Below, one piece after another: positions 1 to 6,774 of a DNA stretch of 13,593 nucleotides. The notes under the pieces are model-generated. The model was given only the letters and a program-made list of their open reading frames with translations. It was not told the DNA's origin and ran no database searches. The stretch is from NCBI GenBank assembly GCA_003864535.1, contig BHEQ01000029.1:1-13593 (forward strand). Direction: 5' to 3'. This DNA comes from Gammaproteobacteria bacterium. GTDB taxonomy: Bacteria > Pseudomonadota > Gammaproteobacteria > Cardiobacteriales > Wohlfahrtiimonadaceae. Made by a program: the position numbers and the translations under genes. Position 1 is the first letter of the stretch. Every line of letters begins with the position of its first letter.

Positions 1-1221
1 GCAATATGGATTATTAATAATATATTAAGATTTTCTATTATATTTGCCGCAATTTTAGGCTTTATAGGTTTTATCAATCTAAGTGTGTTTTTGGTATTAT
101 ACGCAGGTATTTTTATTGCAATAGTTATTATTTGGCAGATATTATTAGGCCTGTTAAAGGATGTTATTTTCTTTATAAAAGAATGGGTTATGCTGAACAC
201 AAAAATGGGAATGCTCTGGGCGCAAGACATTATTAATCCTATTTATAAACTTCTTAAAATACTCTTGTTTTTTTATATGTGGCTGAGCTTTCCTCTTTTA
301 ATTGGTGTTAAAAAAGATTCTGCACTAGCGACAATGGTCGTAAGTACTTTTAATAGCCCACTTATTAGCATTGGTGATGCCTCTTTGAGCATCAAATATA
401 TTGTAATCGCCTTATTTTTAGTTGTTGGGTCATTCTCCTTTGCTAAATGGTTAAGAGCGGTGGCTTTTCGCTGGATATTTGCAAGAGTTTCAGATACTGG
501 AGTTAGGCACTCACTTTCTGTATTTTTACAATACTCTATTGTTGCAATAGGCTTTGTTACAGCCTTAAAATTTATAGGGCTTAATTTAACTACTTTTACC
601 GTTTTTGCAGGGGCACTAGGTGTTGGGATTGGGTTTGGCTTACAAACTATCGCTAATAACTTAGTTTCAGGTATTTTATTATTGATAGAGCGCCCACTAA
701 GAAGTGGAGATATTGTTGAGATAGCTAATCAAACAGGGGTTGTTGATCGCATTGGAATCCGCTCCATAACCATGCGTACCTTTGATCATATGGATGTAAT
801 TATCCCAAATAGTTCCGTAATTTCTGGAACATTTGTTAACTGGACGCATCAAAATGATAATATTCGCACCGTCGTGTTTATTGGCGTAGGTTATAAAGCA
901 CCACCGCAGCATATAATTGATTTATTTAGTGATATTCTTAAGAATCAAGAAGGGGTTTTGCAAAATCCAAAGTCTACTTGCCATCTTGATGCCTTTGTAG
1001 AATCGTCTATTAACTATAGGTTAAGTTATTTTGTGAATATTAGTAAATCAGATAGGACAGGGATCAAGTCGCAGATTCTCTTAAAGATCTATAATGTTAT
1101 TGAGCAATATGGTTATGATTTACCTTATCCGCATCGTGTTCTTCAGATACAACACGAAGATTCACAAAATAAAAATCAATTATCAGAAGATCAAAAAAAT
1201 AATATTCCAAAATTTACTTAA
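1..1221 (+). CDS. MscS-family mechanosensitive channel, 5' end cut by window
   Basis: The frame is open from base 1 to the TAA at 1219-1221, giving 406 visible residues. A GTG at 85 is only an internal codon: the hydrophobic sequence continues upstream of it without a stop, so the true start lies before the window. The visible part has several hydrophobic helices, then the MscS pore helix and beta-domain signature at about residues 201-245 (GALGVGIGFGLQTIANN, then ERPLRSGDIVEI) and the C-terminal alpha/beta domain ending near PYPHRVLQIQ. The extra helices upstream place it with larger MscK/YbdG-like members rather than minimal MscS. The family opens under membrane tension in the inner membrane to release solutes during hypo-osmotic shock; that role here is inferred from family membership. 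The tail (about 20 residues) is Asn/Gln/Lys-rich. I see no strong terminator after the stop. Confidence 0.93.
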   Translation, partial: AIWIINNILRFSIIFAAILGFIGFINLSVFLVLYAGIFIAIVIIWQILLGLLKDVIFFIKEWVMLNTKMGMLWAQDIINPIYKLLKILLFFYMWLSFPLLIGVKKDSALATMVVSTFNSPLISIGDASLSIKYIVIALFLVVGSFSFAKWLRAVAFRWIFARVSDTGVRHSLSVFLQYSIVAIGFVTALKFIGLNLTTFTVFAGALGVGIGFGLQTIANNLVSGILLLIERPLRSGDIVEIANQTGVVDRIGIRSITMRTFDHMDVIIPNSSVISGTFVNWTHQNDNIRTVVFIGVGYKAPPQHIIDLFSDILKNQEGVLQNPKSTCHLDAFVESSINYRLSYFVNISKSDRTGIKSQILLKIYNVIEQYGYDLPYPHRVLQIQHEDSQNKNQLSEDQKNNIPKFT

Positions 1222-1258
1222 ATATCTACTTAAGTATCTACTTGAATATCATCTTGAT
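1211..1258 (+). repeat. Four imperfect 12-bp tandem units across the MscS stop codon
   Basis: Four consecutive 12-mers align: AATTTACTTAAA, TATCTACTTAAG, TATCTACTTGAA and TATCATCTTGAT. The two middle copies differ at only two positions. The first unit contains the TAA stop of the channel gene, so the array straddles the coding end and the spacer before the next gene. No function is visible. The array could be slippage in AT-rich DNA. Confidence 0.6.
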
Positions 1259-1324
1259 AATACTATTTTTATTAATTAATTTTTATTAATCTATTTTTAT
1301 TTAACCAATTAAAAGGTCTTGTTT

Positions 1325-2122
1325 ATGAACTCAATCCAAGCAATTTTTTTAGATCTTGATGGCACTGCTCTATTGCCAGATCATAGCGTTTCACCAACAT
1401 TAGTTAAAATGCTCGATAAAGCACGCGCCAAAAAAATAGAAGTTGTCGTGTGTACGGGACGTAATTATAGCTCTTCAGTAAAATCAGCTAATGATTTGAA
1501 AATAGAGAATTTTATGGTTAATTACAATGGTGGCATGATTACTAATCTTAAAAATAATAAGATTATTTCTGAAAATAGTGTGCCTGCTGATACGATAGAG
1601 GAGCTAATTGGTTTTGCCAAACAACATAAATTACATTTGAATTTATATCATGATGATTTACTTTATGTTGAAGCTGCAACCCAAGAGGCTGTTTTTTATA
1701 AAGAAATGACTAATATTGACTTTCATATTATTAATTTTAATGACTTTATCGGACGCTCCTCAACTAAAGCATTAATTGTCGCAGATCCAGCCAGATCTGA
1801 TGAGATTAACTTACTGCTAGCACGTAAATTTCCAAAAGTAACTATTGTTAATTCAAGTGATACACTTATTGAGGTTTTGCCTCAAGGAATGAGCAAAGCA
1901 TTTGGTGTTGAATTTATTATCAATCAATTAGGAATTGACAAGGCAAATACCATGGCTTTTGGAGATCAATGGAATGATTATGAAATGCTAAACTTTGTCG
2001 GACATGGCTATTTAATGGGAAATGCACCGCAGGAGCTTAAGGATAAAATACCTAAAAATAGACATACTTTAACTAATGCTGAAGATGGAATCGTGCATAT
2101 TTTAAAGAAATTTTTAGATTAA
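1325..2122 (+). CDS. Cof-type HAD-IIB family phosphatase
   Basis: This is a 265-residue cytoplasmic haloacid-dehalogenase-type hydrolase. All four HAD motifs are present: DLDGT with the nucleophile D10 and acid/base D12, T44 in VVCTGRN, K191 (SKAFGVEF) and GDQWNDYEM (D214, N217, D218). The large C2-type cap between motifs II and III and the overall length fit the Cof/YidA/YbiV group. Members dephosphorylate sugar phosphates, flavin or pyridoxal phosphates, and the substrate cannot be told from sequence. ATG 1325 is preferred over the in-frame TTG at 1319 because AAAGG at 1312-1316 lies 8 bases before it. The pgpB-like gene follows after 39 bases, so the two may be co-transcribed. Confidence 0.9.
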   Translation: MNSIQAIFLDLDGTALLPDHSVSPTLVKMLDKARAKKIEVVVCTGRNYSSSVKSANDLKIENFMVNYNGGMITNLKNNKIISENSVPADTIEELIGFAKQHKLHLNLYHDDLLYVEAATQEAVFYKEMTNIDFHIINFNDFIGRSSTKALIVADPARSDEINLLLARKFPKVTIVNSSDTLIEVLPQGMSKAFGVEFIINQLGIDKANTMAFGDQWNDYEMLNFVGHGYLMGNAPQELKDKIPKNRHTLTNAEDGIVHILKKFLD

Positions 2123-2161
2123 CTTTTAAATTATCTTTTATCTTAAATATTGGGTTAAATA

Positions 2162-2899
2162 ATGAATCAACAACGTAGTCTGTTTTTAGCAAGCCTAGCA
2201 CTTTTGCTCGTACCTGTATTGATCTGGATTTCTGGATATCATTGGCAATTAAACCAAGACTATTCATCGTTTGATTATTTTCTGTATATTATTACACAGA
2301 CAAGCTCCGCCCCTATTTTTGCAGGGATAAGCTCATTTTTTTTCTTATGCGTCTTAATTTATTGCTGTCCTAAAATTAATTGGAAACTCTTATTACTGGT
2401 AGTTTTATTAATTTTAGGCGGTTCGCAAATATTAAAAGAAGTATTGAAGATAAGTTTTAAAGAAGCACGTCCCTATCAACATGCTCTAATCACCCAAGAA
2501 GAGCAGCTAGACTCATTTTTTAAAAAGAAACGTAGCGAGCGTAGCGTTATAGTTGCAAGTATAAATCAAGGAGATATGCATACTCCACAATGGTTAAAAA
2601 AACATTGGGAACACGAAACAGGCTATTCATTTCCATCAGGACATACCGCTTTTGCCGCAAGCTGGCTTATGATTTTTGTAGGATTTTTAAGCACTAATCT
2701 AAATAGACGCAATGGCATAGTATTAAGCGTAGTCGGAACATGGACGGCGTTAATGTTAGTTAGCCGCGTCCGTTTAGGTATGCACTTTCCGATAGATTTA
2801 TTTATAAGCTGCATTATGCTGTATATTTTAAGCTCAACACTGTTTTTTATATTAGAGCGATATAAATATAAGATATGCTGTCTTCTTAAAATTAAATAA
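2162..2899 (+). CDS. pgpB: PAP2-family phosphatase, PgpB-like phosphatidylglycerophosphatase B
   Basis: A 245-residue inner-membrane lipid phosphatase. The three PAP2 motifs are intact: K96-x6-R103-P104, PSGH at 158-161 and SRVRLGMHFPID at 201-212, with H161 and H208 as the catalytic pair. Several stretches read like E. coli PgpB (254 aa), including the N-terminal helix ending WISGYHW, the periplasmic KRSERS segment and HWEHETGYSFPSGH. It should have about six membrane helices with the active site on the periplasmic side. PgpB removes phosphate from phosphatidylglycerol phosphate, undecaprenyl pyrophosphate and phosphatidic acid; that substrate range is assumed from the family. The start is ATG 2162, with only a weak purine stretch (TTGGGT) ahead of it. 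Its neighbours give no further functional hint. Confidence 0.9.
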   Translation: MNQQRSLFLASLALLLVPVLIWISGYHWQLNQDYSSFDYFLYIITQTSSAPIFAGISSFFFLCVLIYCCPKINWKLLLLVVLLILGGSQILKEVLKISFKEARPYQHALITQEEQLDSFFKKKRSERSVIVASINQGDMHTPQWLKKHWEHETGYSFPSGHTAFAASWLMIFVGFLSTNLNRRNGIVLSVVGTWTALMLVSRVRLGMHFPIDLFISCIMLYILSSTLFFILERYKYKICCLLKIK

Positions 2900-2913
2900 G
2901 TAACCTCTCCCAA

Positions 2914-2943
2914 CCTTGCCCTTTACAAGGGGACTAGCAAGGA
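2914..2943 (+). promoter_or_regulatory. Hairpin able to cover the ybgC ribosome binding site
   Basis: CCTTGC at 2914-2919 is an exact complement of GCAAGG at 2937-2942, and the second arm contains the Shine-Dalgarno AAGGA of ybgC (2939-2943, 7 bases before ATG 2951). An inner stem CCTT/AAGG (2920-2923 with 2927-2930) extends the structure. The first arm can pair instead with CAAGG at 2926-2930, which would leave the Shine-Dalgarno free. The pairings are seen in the sequence; any control of translation is inference. Confidence 0.4.
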
Positions 2944-2950
2944 TCAATTT

Positions 2951-3373
2951 ATGCATACTCAAAAACTTATAGCAACTGCTGGGCAGTATTTATTCCCTGT
3001 GTGTGTTTATTATGAAGATACTGATGCTGGCGGCGTTGTTTATCATGCTAATTATCTAAACTATATGGAGCGTGCTCGCACTCAGTGGCTGATGAGCTTA
3101 GGTTTTAATTTAAAAGATTGGGCGCAAGAGCAATCACAAATACTTGTCGTTCGATCTTTAAATATTGAGTATATAAAACCTGCTGTTTTGCTAGATGAAT
3201 TAGTTGTTATCTCAAGTGTTTCCAAGCACGGTAAAGTACGTTTACATTTTAGCCAAAATATTTTGCGCGGCGAGCAGTTATTGATAAAAGCTCAGGTTGA
3301 AATTGTTTGTATAAATAGTAAAACCATGCGCCCCACTGCTCTTCCTGAGATATTTTCTAAACTAATCGTTTAA
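2951..3373 (+). CDS. ybgC: Acyl-CoA thioesterase YbgC (tol-pal associated, hotdog fold)
   Basis: A 140-residue 4-hydroxybenzoyl-CoA-thioesterase-type hotdog protein. The active-site signature EDTDAGGVVYHANYL is complete, with catalytic D25 and H32 at the same spacing as D18 and H25 of E. coli YbgC. YbgC hydrolyses acyl-CoA thioesters and has been linked to phospholipid metabolism at the inner membrane. It is normally the first gene of the ybgC-tolQRAB-pal cluster, but no tol gene follows here: the next gene is a pilin on the other strand, 19 bases away. It therefore seems detached from tol-pal in this genome. ATG 2951 has AAGGA at 2939-2943. The preceding gene ends 51 bases upstream, and the gap holds a hairpin. 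Confidence 0.93.
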   Translation: MHTQKLIATAGQYLFPVCVYYEDTDAGGVVYHANYLNYMERARTQWLMSLGFNLKDWAQEQSQILVVRSLNIEYIKPAVLLDELVVISSVSKHGKVRLHFSQNILRGEQLLIKAQVEIVCINSKTMRPTALPEIFSKLIV

Positions 3374-3392
3374 TTTGTAACTATTTGGGGCT

Positions 3393-3950
3393 CTATTGTT
3401 GTATGGTACAGCCTTTAGGCACATAACGCGCAACCTGTGGTGCAAGTGCTTCAAGCGGATCATTAAATACTCCCATTTTACCAATGACGCAGATCCAGAC
3501 ACCAGCAAAATCACGTCGCCATTCAATACCAGATGGATACGATTTTGAGATGAGAGTATGTGCGTTTGATCCAAATTTGGCTCTAATTATTGCTGAATAT
3601 GTAGCTGTAGAGGTTGCAGCGATGGAAACATTTGCAAATCCGCCTCCAGCAACAGACATCCCTGTCATTTGATTAAAATTATCTGTATCAATAAGACTTG
3701 ATAGCGTAGAACCTGGATCACAGTTATTTTGAGCCGACGCAGTTATAGGAGCAATTATAGTTCTACCATCTGTTATACACTGCTCAATAGATGTTTTTAA
3801 AGACCCTGTTTCGCCCATTACACGCGTCATTTGTGTTTTGATAATATAATCTTGATAACGAGGAATTGCAATTGCGGCAAGGATACCAATAATAGCAACC
3901 ACGATCATTAATTCAATCAAAGTGAAGCCTTTTTGTACTCTAGTAAACAT
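3393..3950 (-). CDS. Type IV major-pilin-like prepilin (PilA family)
   Basis: A 185-residue prepilin. The leader is seven residues plus the glycine of the peptidase site (MFTRVQKG, cut before F9), followed by the hydrophobic N-methylation helix FTLIELMIVVAIIGILAAIA with the key Glu at mature position 5. The C-terminal head has four cysteines (C58, C77, C154, C181). The last two enclose the usual disulfide D-region, and the segment before C154 (WRRDFAGVWIC) resembles the conserved pilin-domain pattern ending G-x-W-x-C. The product should be processed by PilD and assembled in a type IV pilus, or be a ComP-like DNA-uptake pilin; sequence alone does not decide. No other pil gene is in the window. 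ATG 3950 has GGAG 8 bases upstream (3959-3962). The gene converges on ybgC across 19 bases with no clear terminator. Confidence 0.93.
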   Translation of the reverse strand: MFTRVQKGFTLIELMIVVAIIGILAAIAIPRYQDYIIKTQMTRVMGETGSLKTSIEQCITDGRTIIAPITASAQNNCDPGSTLSSLIDTDNFNQMTGMSVAGGGFANVSIAATSTATYSAIIRAKFGSNAHTLISKSYPSGIEWRRDFAGVWICVIGKMGVFNDPLEALAPQVARYVPKGCTIQQ

Positions 3951-4050
3951 GATTTAAACTCCAGCCATTAAAAATAAAATATCTACAGAGATTTATTGCA
4001 AAAATAGCAAAATTCGCTAAGATATTTTTCTATATCTTTTTTTATTCGAT

Positions 4051-4073
4051 AAAAAAGGCTCATTTAAAGCCCT
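4051..4073 (-). terminator. Rho-independent terminator on the - strand
   Basis: Read on the - strand, GGCT (4068-4071) pairs with AGCC (4057-4060) over a 7-base loop, and six T residues follow at 4056-4051. A G-T and an A-T pair can lengthen the stem. It lies about 250 bases past the dgt stop and about 100 before the pilin start. It could end the dgt transcript, end a small RNA, or act in the pilin leader. Confidence 0.65.
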
Positions 4074-4138
4074 AGTGCTCTCAATTCTAACATGTACTTT
4101 ATTTTTAATCTGAGTGCCATTTTTCACACAAATAGACA

Positions 4139-4167
4139 TTTTTATTATAATTTAAGCATTAGGTCAA
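4139..4167 (-). promoter_or_regulatory. Possible sigma70 promoter upstream of the terminator
   Basis: On the - strand, TTGACC (4167-4162, five of six matches to the -35 consensus) is followed after 17 bases by TAAAAA (4144-4139). A consensus TATAAT also lies at 4149-4144, but only 12 bases from that -35. A transcript starting near 4130 would run into the terminator at 4051-4073 after about 80 nt. In such AT-rich DNA, chance matches are common. Confidence 0.3.
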
Positions 4168-4324
4168 TTTGTAATAAAATATATTTAATACTTAGAATCT
4201 TTAACTTAGTCAGTATTGATTAATAATAAGCTAAATCCCATATATTCATAAACGTAAATATACAAAAAATTACAAAAGATTATGCTCCGCTATATAAAAA
4301 GAATAAATAGATGCGCCATTAAGC

Positions 4325-5698
4325 TTAACCTTTGAGAAATCTACCTGACATATTTTGGAAAACTCTTACCGCGTAAGTATCTGTCATGCCTGATAAAAAA
4401 TCAGTTATTTTAAGATTACGGATATAAGGATCTTCATCAGGTTTGCGTCCTTCTCCTAAAAATTGATCAGGCAAAAGATTCATTATCATCTGGCTTTTAG
4501 TATGGCTTTTACCTAAAGCCTCATCACTTAACGCGCCAACAAATGCCTCTAATAGTTTGTTTAACACCTCAAATCCCGCAATTCCAACCTCTAAAACAGG
4601 TGCAGAATTATAGATTTTGCTTGCAGCAATTGCTTTAATTTCATCAAGAAACTTAACCGCAGGGATTAATGCTAATAATTCTTGATGACACTCCCCTCTT
4701 AAAATTGCTTTTTCATGTTGAATAAAACATTTAATAACTTGGTCTATGAGTACACCAATTGAAAAAGCACGTAAATATTCTATTTTATCTTTCTCACGGC
4801 TTAAGCGTTTTATTTTTTCAGGCAATATATGTGTTGATTCAATAATCTGGCTAAAATAGCCAATTACATCTTCAGCTTTTAAAATACCTAAACGATAAGC
4901 ATCTTCACAATCAATCAAACGATAACAAATATCATCAGCAGCTTCTAATAAAAATGCCAGCGGATGCCGGTGCCAAGCATCATTAATTCCATCAAATCTC
5001 TTTAAACCACTATTTTCTGCAAATTCTATAAATAAAGACTTCTCTGCCTGAAAATAATTGAATTTTTTTAAGGCTATATGAGTATCTATATGCGCATCTT
5101 TATTTTTTTGATTATTAGGAAAACATAAGCTTGGACGTGGATATTTAACAAGACCGCCGATAGTTGGTAAAGTTAGCTGCAATCCACCATTATTATCAGA
5201 ATTTTGCAACTTGGTAAGTAAGCGAAAACCTTGTGCATTGCCTTCAAAATTTAAAAAATCAGCTTTTTGCTCTAAAGGGCAATCTGCAATCGCAGCCTTA
5301 CCAATCTCAGATTGCTTAAAAAAGCGACTTATCGCCTCTTCACCTGCATGCCCAAAAGGAGGATTACCAATATCATGAGCCAGAGCACTCGCAGCGATAA
5401 TCGAACCTACATCTTGCGGCGTGATATTAGGTAGATCATGCTGTTTGACTAAATACTCACCTATCATAGTCCCCAAACTTCGCGCAACGCTTGAAACCTC
5501 TAGGCTATGAGTTAAGCGAGTGCGCACATAATCACTTTGAGCAAGCGGAAATACTTGTGTTTTATCTTGTAAACGTCGAAACGCCGCTGAAAAAACAAGT
5601 CGATCAAAATCCTGCTGAAATGCACTTCTATAACTTAAAGGCGTATTTTGAGTCCTCAATCCCAAACGTTGATTATTTAAAAGTTTTTGCCACTGCAT
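4325..5698 (-). CDS. dgt: dGTP triphosphohydrolase (dGTPase)
   Basis: A 457-residue HD-domain enzyme that cleaves dGTP to deoxyguanosine and triphosphate in the cytoplasm, which adjusts dNTP pools. The metal-binding residues are visible: H64 in RLTHSLEVSSVAR, H108-D109 in LAHDIGNPPFGHAGE and D256 in LEAADDICYRLID. The family motif FEGNAQGFR is at about 151-159. The length fits the Dgt group (E. coli Dgt is 505 aa, other proteobacterial forms about 450-500). ATG 5698 has a good GAGGG at 5706-5710. Only 16 bases separate it from the Rpn-like gene upstream, so the two are probably transcribed together. No terminator is visible directly after the stop; the first clear one on this strand is at 4051-4073. 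Confidence 0.95.
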   Translation of the reverse strand: MQWQKLLNNQRLGLRTQNTPLSYRSAFQQDFDRLVFSAAFRRLQDKTQVFPLAQSDYVRTRLTHSLEVSSVARSLGTMIGEYLVKQHDLPNITPQDVGSIIAASALAHDIGNPPFGHAGEEAISRFFKQSEIGKAAIADCPLEQKADFLNFEGNAQGFRLLTKLQNSDNNGGLQLTLPTIGGLVKYPRPSLCFPNNQKNKDAHIDTHIALKKFNYFQAEKSLFIEFAENSGLKRFDGINDAWHRHPLAFLLEAADDICYRLIDCEDAYRLGILKAEDVIGYFSQIIESTHILPEKIKRLSREKDKIEYLRAFSIGVLIDQVIKCFIQHEKAILRGECHQELLALIPAVKFLDEIKAIAASKIYNSAPVLEVGIAGFEVLNKLLEAFVGALSDEALGKSHTKSQMIMNLLPDQFLGEGRKPDEDPYIRNLKITDFLSGMTDTYAVRVFQNMSGRFLKG

Positions 5699-5714
5699 TA
5701 TATTTCCCTCGTAG

Positions 5715-6740
5715 TTACTTTTTCTTTAATTTTAAAATCTCATCAATTGATAAACCAGTTACCTTAGTGATTGTTTTAATATCAATACCTGTTAAAAGAA
5801 GACTTTTAGCTATTGCTATCTTTTCTTCCTGTTGACCCTGCGCTATTCCTTTTTCCATACCTTGTTCTATGCCTTGTTCTATTCCTTGTTCTATTCCTTG
5901 CGCAATACCCTTTTCCATACCCTTTTCCATACCCTTTTCCATACCTTTTTCCATACCTTGTTCCATACCGTGCTCCACACCAGCAGAAAAACCTTCATCT
6001 TGTGCCGTAAATATTTGAGATTTATTACTTCTTAATTCTTCCAAATAATCATAATATCTTTGGCGTTTTTCTGATGGCATTTTCTCAATATTAAGCTTTT
6101 CCCGAACATTATCTAAGCCTTGTGCGTTGAAATCGCCTTCAACTATATTATTTTTTAAGTAATATACCCATTGATCGAGTGTGTTTTTTGCATTATCATC
6201 AAACTGATTAACTTTAATAACATAATATTCAGGAAATATTTCTGCTGGAGTTTCTAAGCCAAATTTTAATTTTTGGCGTTTGGATAAAACTAATTGATCG
6301 TGTTTGTAAATACCCTCAAAATTTGTAGTTCCATAATAAATAAAATCAGCACCTTGTCCTAAATCAAAATAAACAATATGAATCGCATATATTTTTTTGA
6401 TATTCTTATAATCCTGACCTTTTTCAAGATAATCAGTAACTAACTTACTTGTCCCAAATACCATCCGATGAAAATAATCTATTTCATGATTATTTTGGAC
6501 TTCAATTAAAATCAATTCACCTTTAGAATTTTCAGCCAGAATATCCGCACGATTGGTCTTATCATTTACATGCTTTGGATTGCTTTCACTCTCAAGGAAA
6601 TGCTTTATTTTTATGTTTTGCTTCAATAATTCACTTAAAAAGCCTTCAAGAATTTTATAATTGGCTTTATTACGCAACAAGCGCTTCATTGCCCAATCAA
6701 AACGGATTAAGTTTCCTTTCTCTTTTCCTTTTTCTTTCAT
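5715..6740 (-). CDS. Rpn-family PD-(D/E)XK nuclease (transposase-like), with tetrapeptide repeats
   Basis: A 341-residue protein of the recombination-promoting nuclease (Rpn, formerly 'transposase_31 / PD-(D/E)XK transposase') superfamily. The N-terminal half has the expected layout: an F-x-x-A-M-K-R-L-L start, then the nuclease core with D66 (RADILAE) and E80-V-Q82 (ILIEVQ), giving a D...E-x-Q active site. Residues 254-301 are twelve tetrapeptides of the form G-[MI]-[EA]-[KQ], a charged linker often seen near the C-terminus of this family. A short helical tail (KVTGLSIDEILKLKKK) follows. Rpn proteins of E. coli are DNA nucleases linked to RecA-independent recombination and phage defence; the role here is inferred. 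ATG 6740 has AAGGA 8 bases upstream. The gene sits between tsaD (34-base gap) and dgt (16-base gap), suggesting insertion between housekeeping genes. No flanking inverted repeats are apparent. Confidence 0.88.
   Translation of the reverse strand: MKEKGKEKGNLIRFDWAMKRLLRNKANYKILEGFLSELLKQNIKIKHFLESESNPKHVNDKTNRADILAENSKGELILIEVQNNHEIDYFHRMVFGTSKLVTDYLEKGQDYKNIKKIYAIHIVYFDLGQGADFIYYGTTNFEGIYKHDQLVLSKRQKLKFGLETPAEIFPEYYVIKVNQFDDNAKNTLDQWVYYLKNNIVEGDFNAQGLDNVREKLNIEKMPSEKRQRYYDYLEELRSNKSQIFTAQDEGFSAGVEHGMEQGMEKGMEKGMEKGMEKGIAQGIEQGIEQGIEQGMEKGIAQGQQEEKIAIAKSLLLTGIDIKTITKVTGLSIDEILKLKKK
5838..5981 (-). repeat. Twelve in-frame 12-bp tandem units inside the Rpn-like gene
   Basis: There are exactly 144 bases: 12 codon-phased units that encode G-V-E-H, then GMEQ, four GMEK, GIAQ, three GIEQ, GMEK and GIAQ. 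The four GMEK units are nearly identical at the DNA level, as are the GIEQ units, which points to recent duplication by slippage or unequal exchange. Because the unit is a multiple of three, copy-number change keeps the reading frame. Confidence 0.9.
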
Positions 6741-6774
6741 GATGATTATCCTTATTATTTGCTAAATTATTTAA

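Larger units (their letters stand above)
3951..4324 (-). other. 374-bp non-coding gap between dgt and the pilin gene
   Basis: This is a very AT-rich spacer upstream of the pilin and downstream of dgt, both on the - strand. It contains a - strand terminator (4051-4073), a promoter-like element before it (4139-4167), and an AT-only perfect inverted repeat, AAGATAT/ATATCTT, at 4019-4025 and 4032-4038. No convincing protein gene is present. The pilin promoter must lie here, most simply between 3963 and 4050, but I see no good sigma70 match there. Confidence 0.6.

Noticed and set aside
1094..1279. Alternative frame with Tyr-Leu-Leu-Lys repeats over the channel gene end
   Set aside because: It overlaps the real gene in another frame, and its repeats come from the 12-bp tandem array.
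4105..4119. Sigma54-like TGGCAC on the - strand upstream of the pilin gene
   Set aside because: The -24 element is good, but the -12 position reads TTAA instead of TTGC, lacking the nearly invariant GC, and it lies upstream of the terminator at 4051-4073.
4017..4139. A 40-codon open frame on the - strand between dgt and the pilin gene
   Set aside because: It has no ribosome binding site, runs through the terminator hairpin and its start overlaps the promoter-like element. Short open frames are common by chance, though a conservation check would be simple.
5838..5981. Regular array that might suggest a CRISPR
   Set aside because: Units are contiguous 12-mers without spacers and are in frame with a protein gene.
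5813..6035. Two + strand frames rich in Phe-Pro-Tyr or Phe-His-Thr repeats
   Set aside because: They are the antisense reading of the 12-bp array in the Rpn-like gene and have no support of their own.
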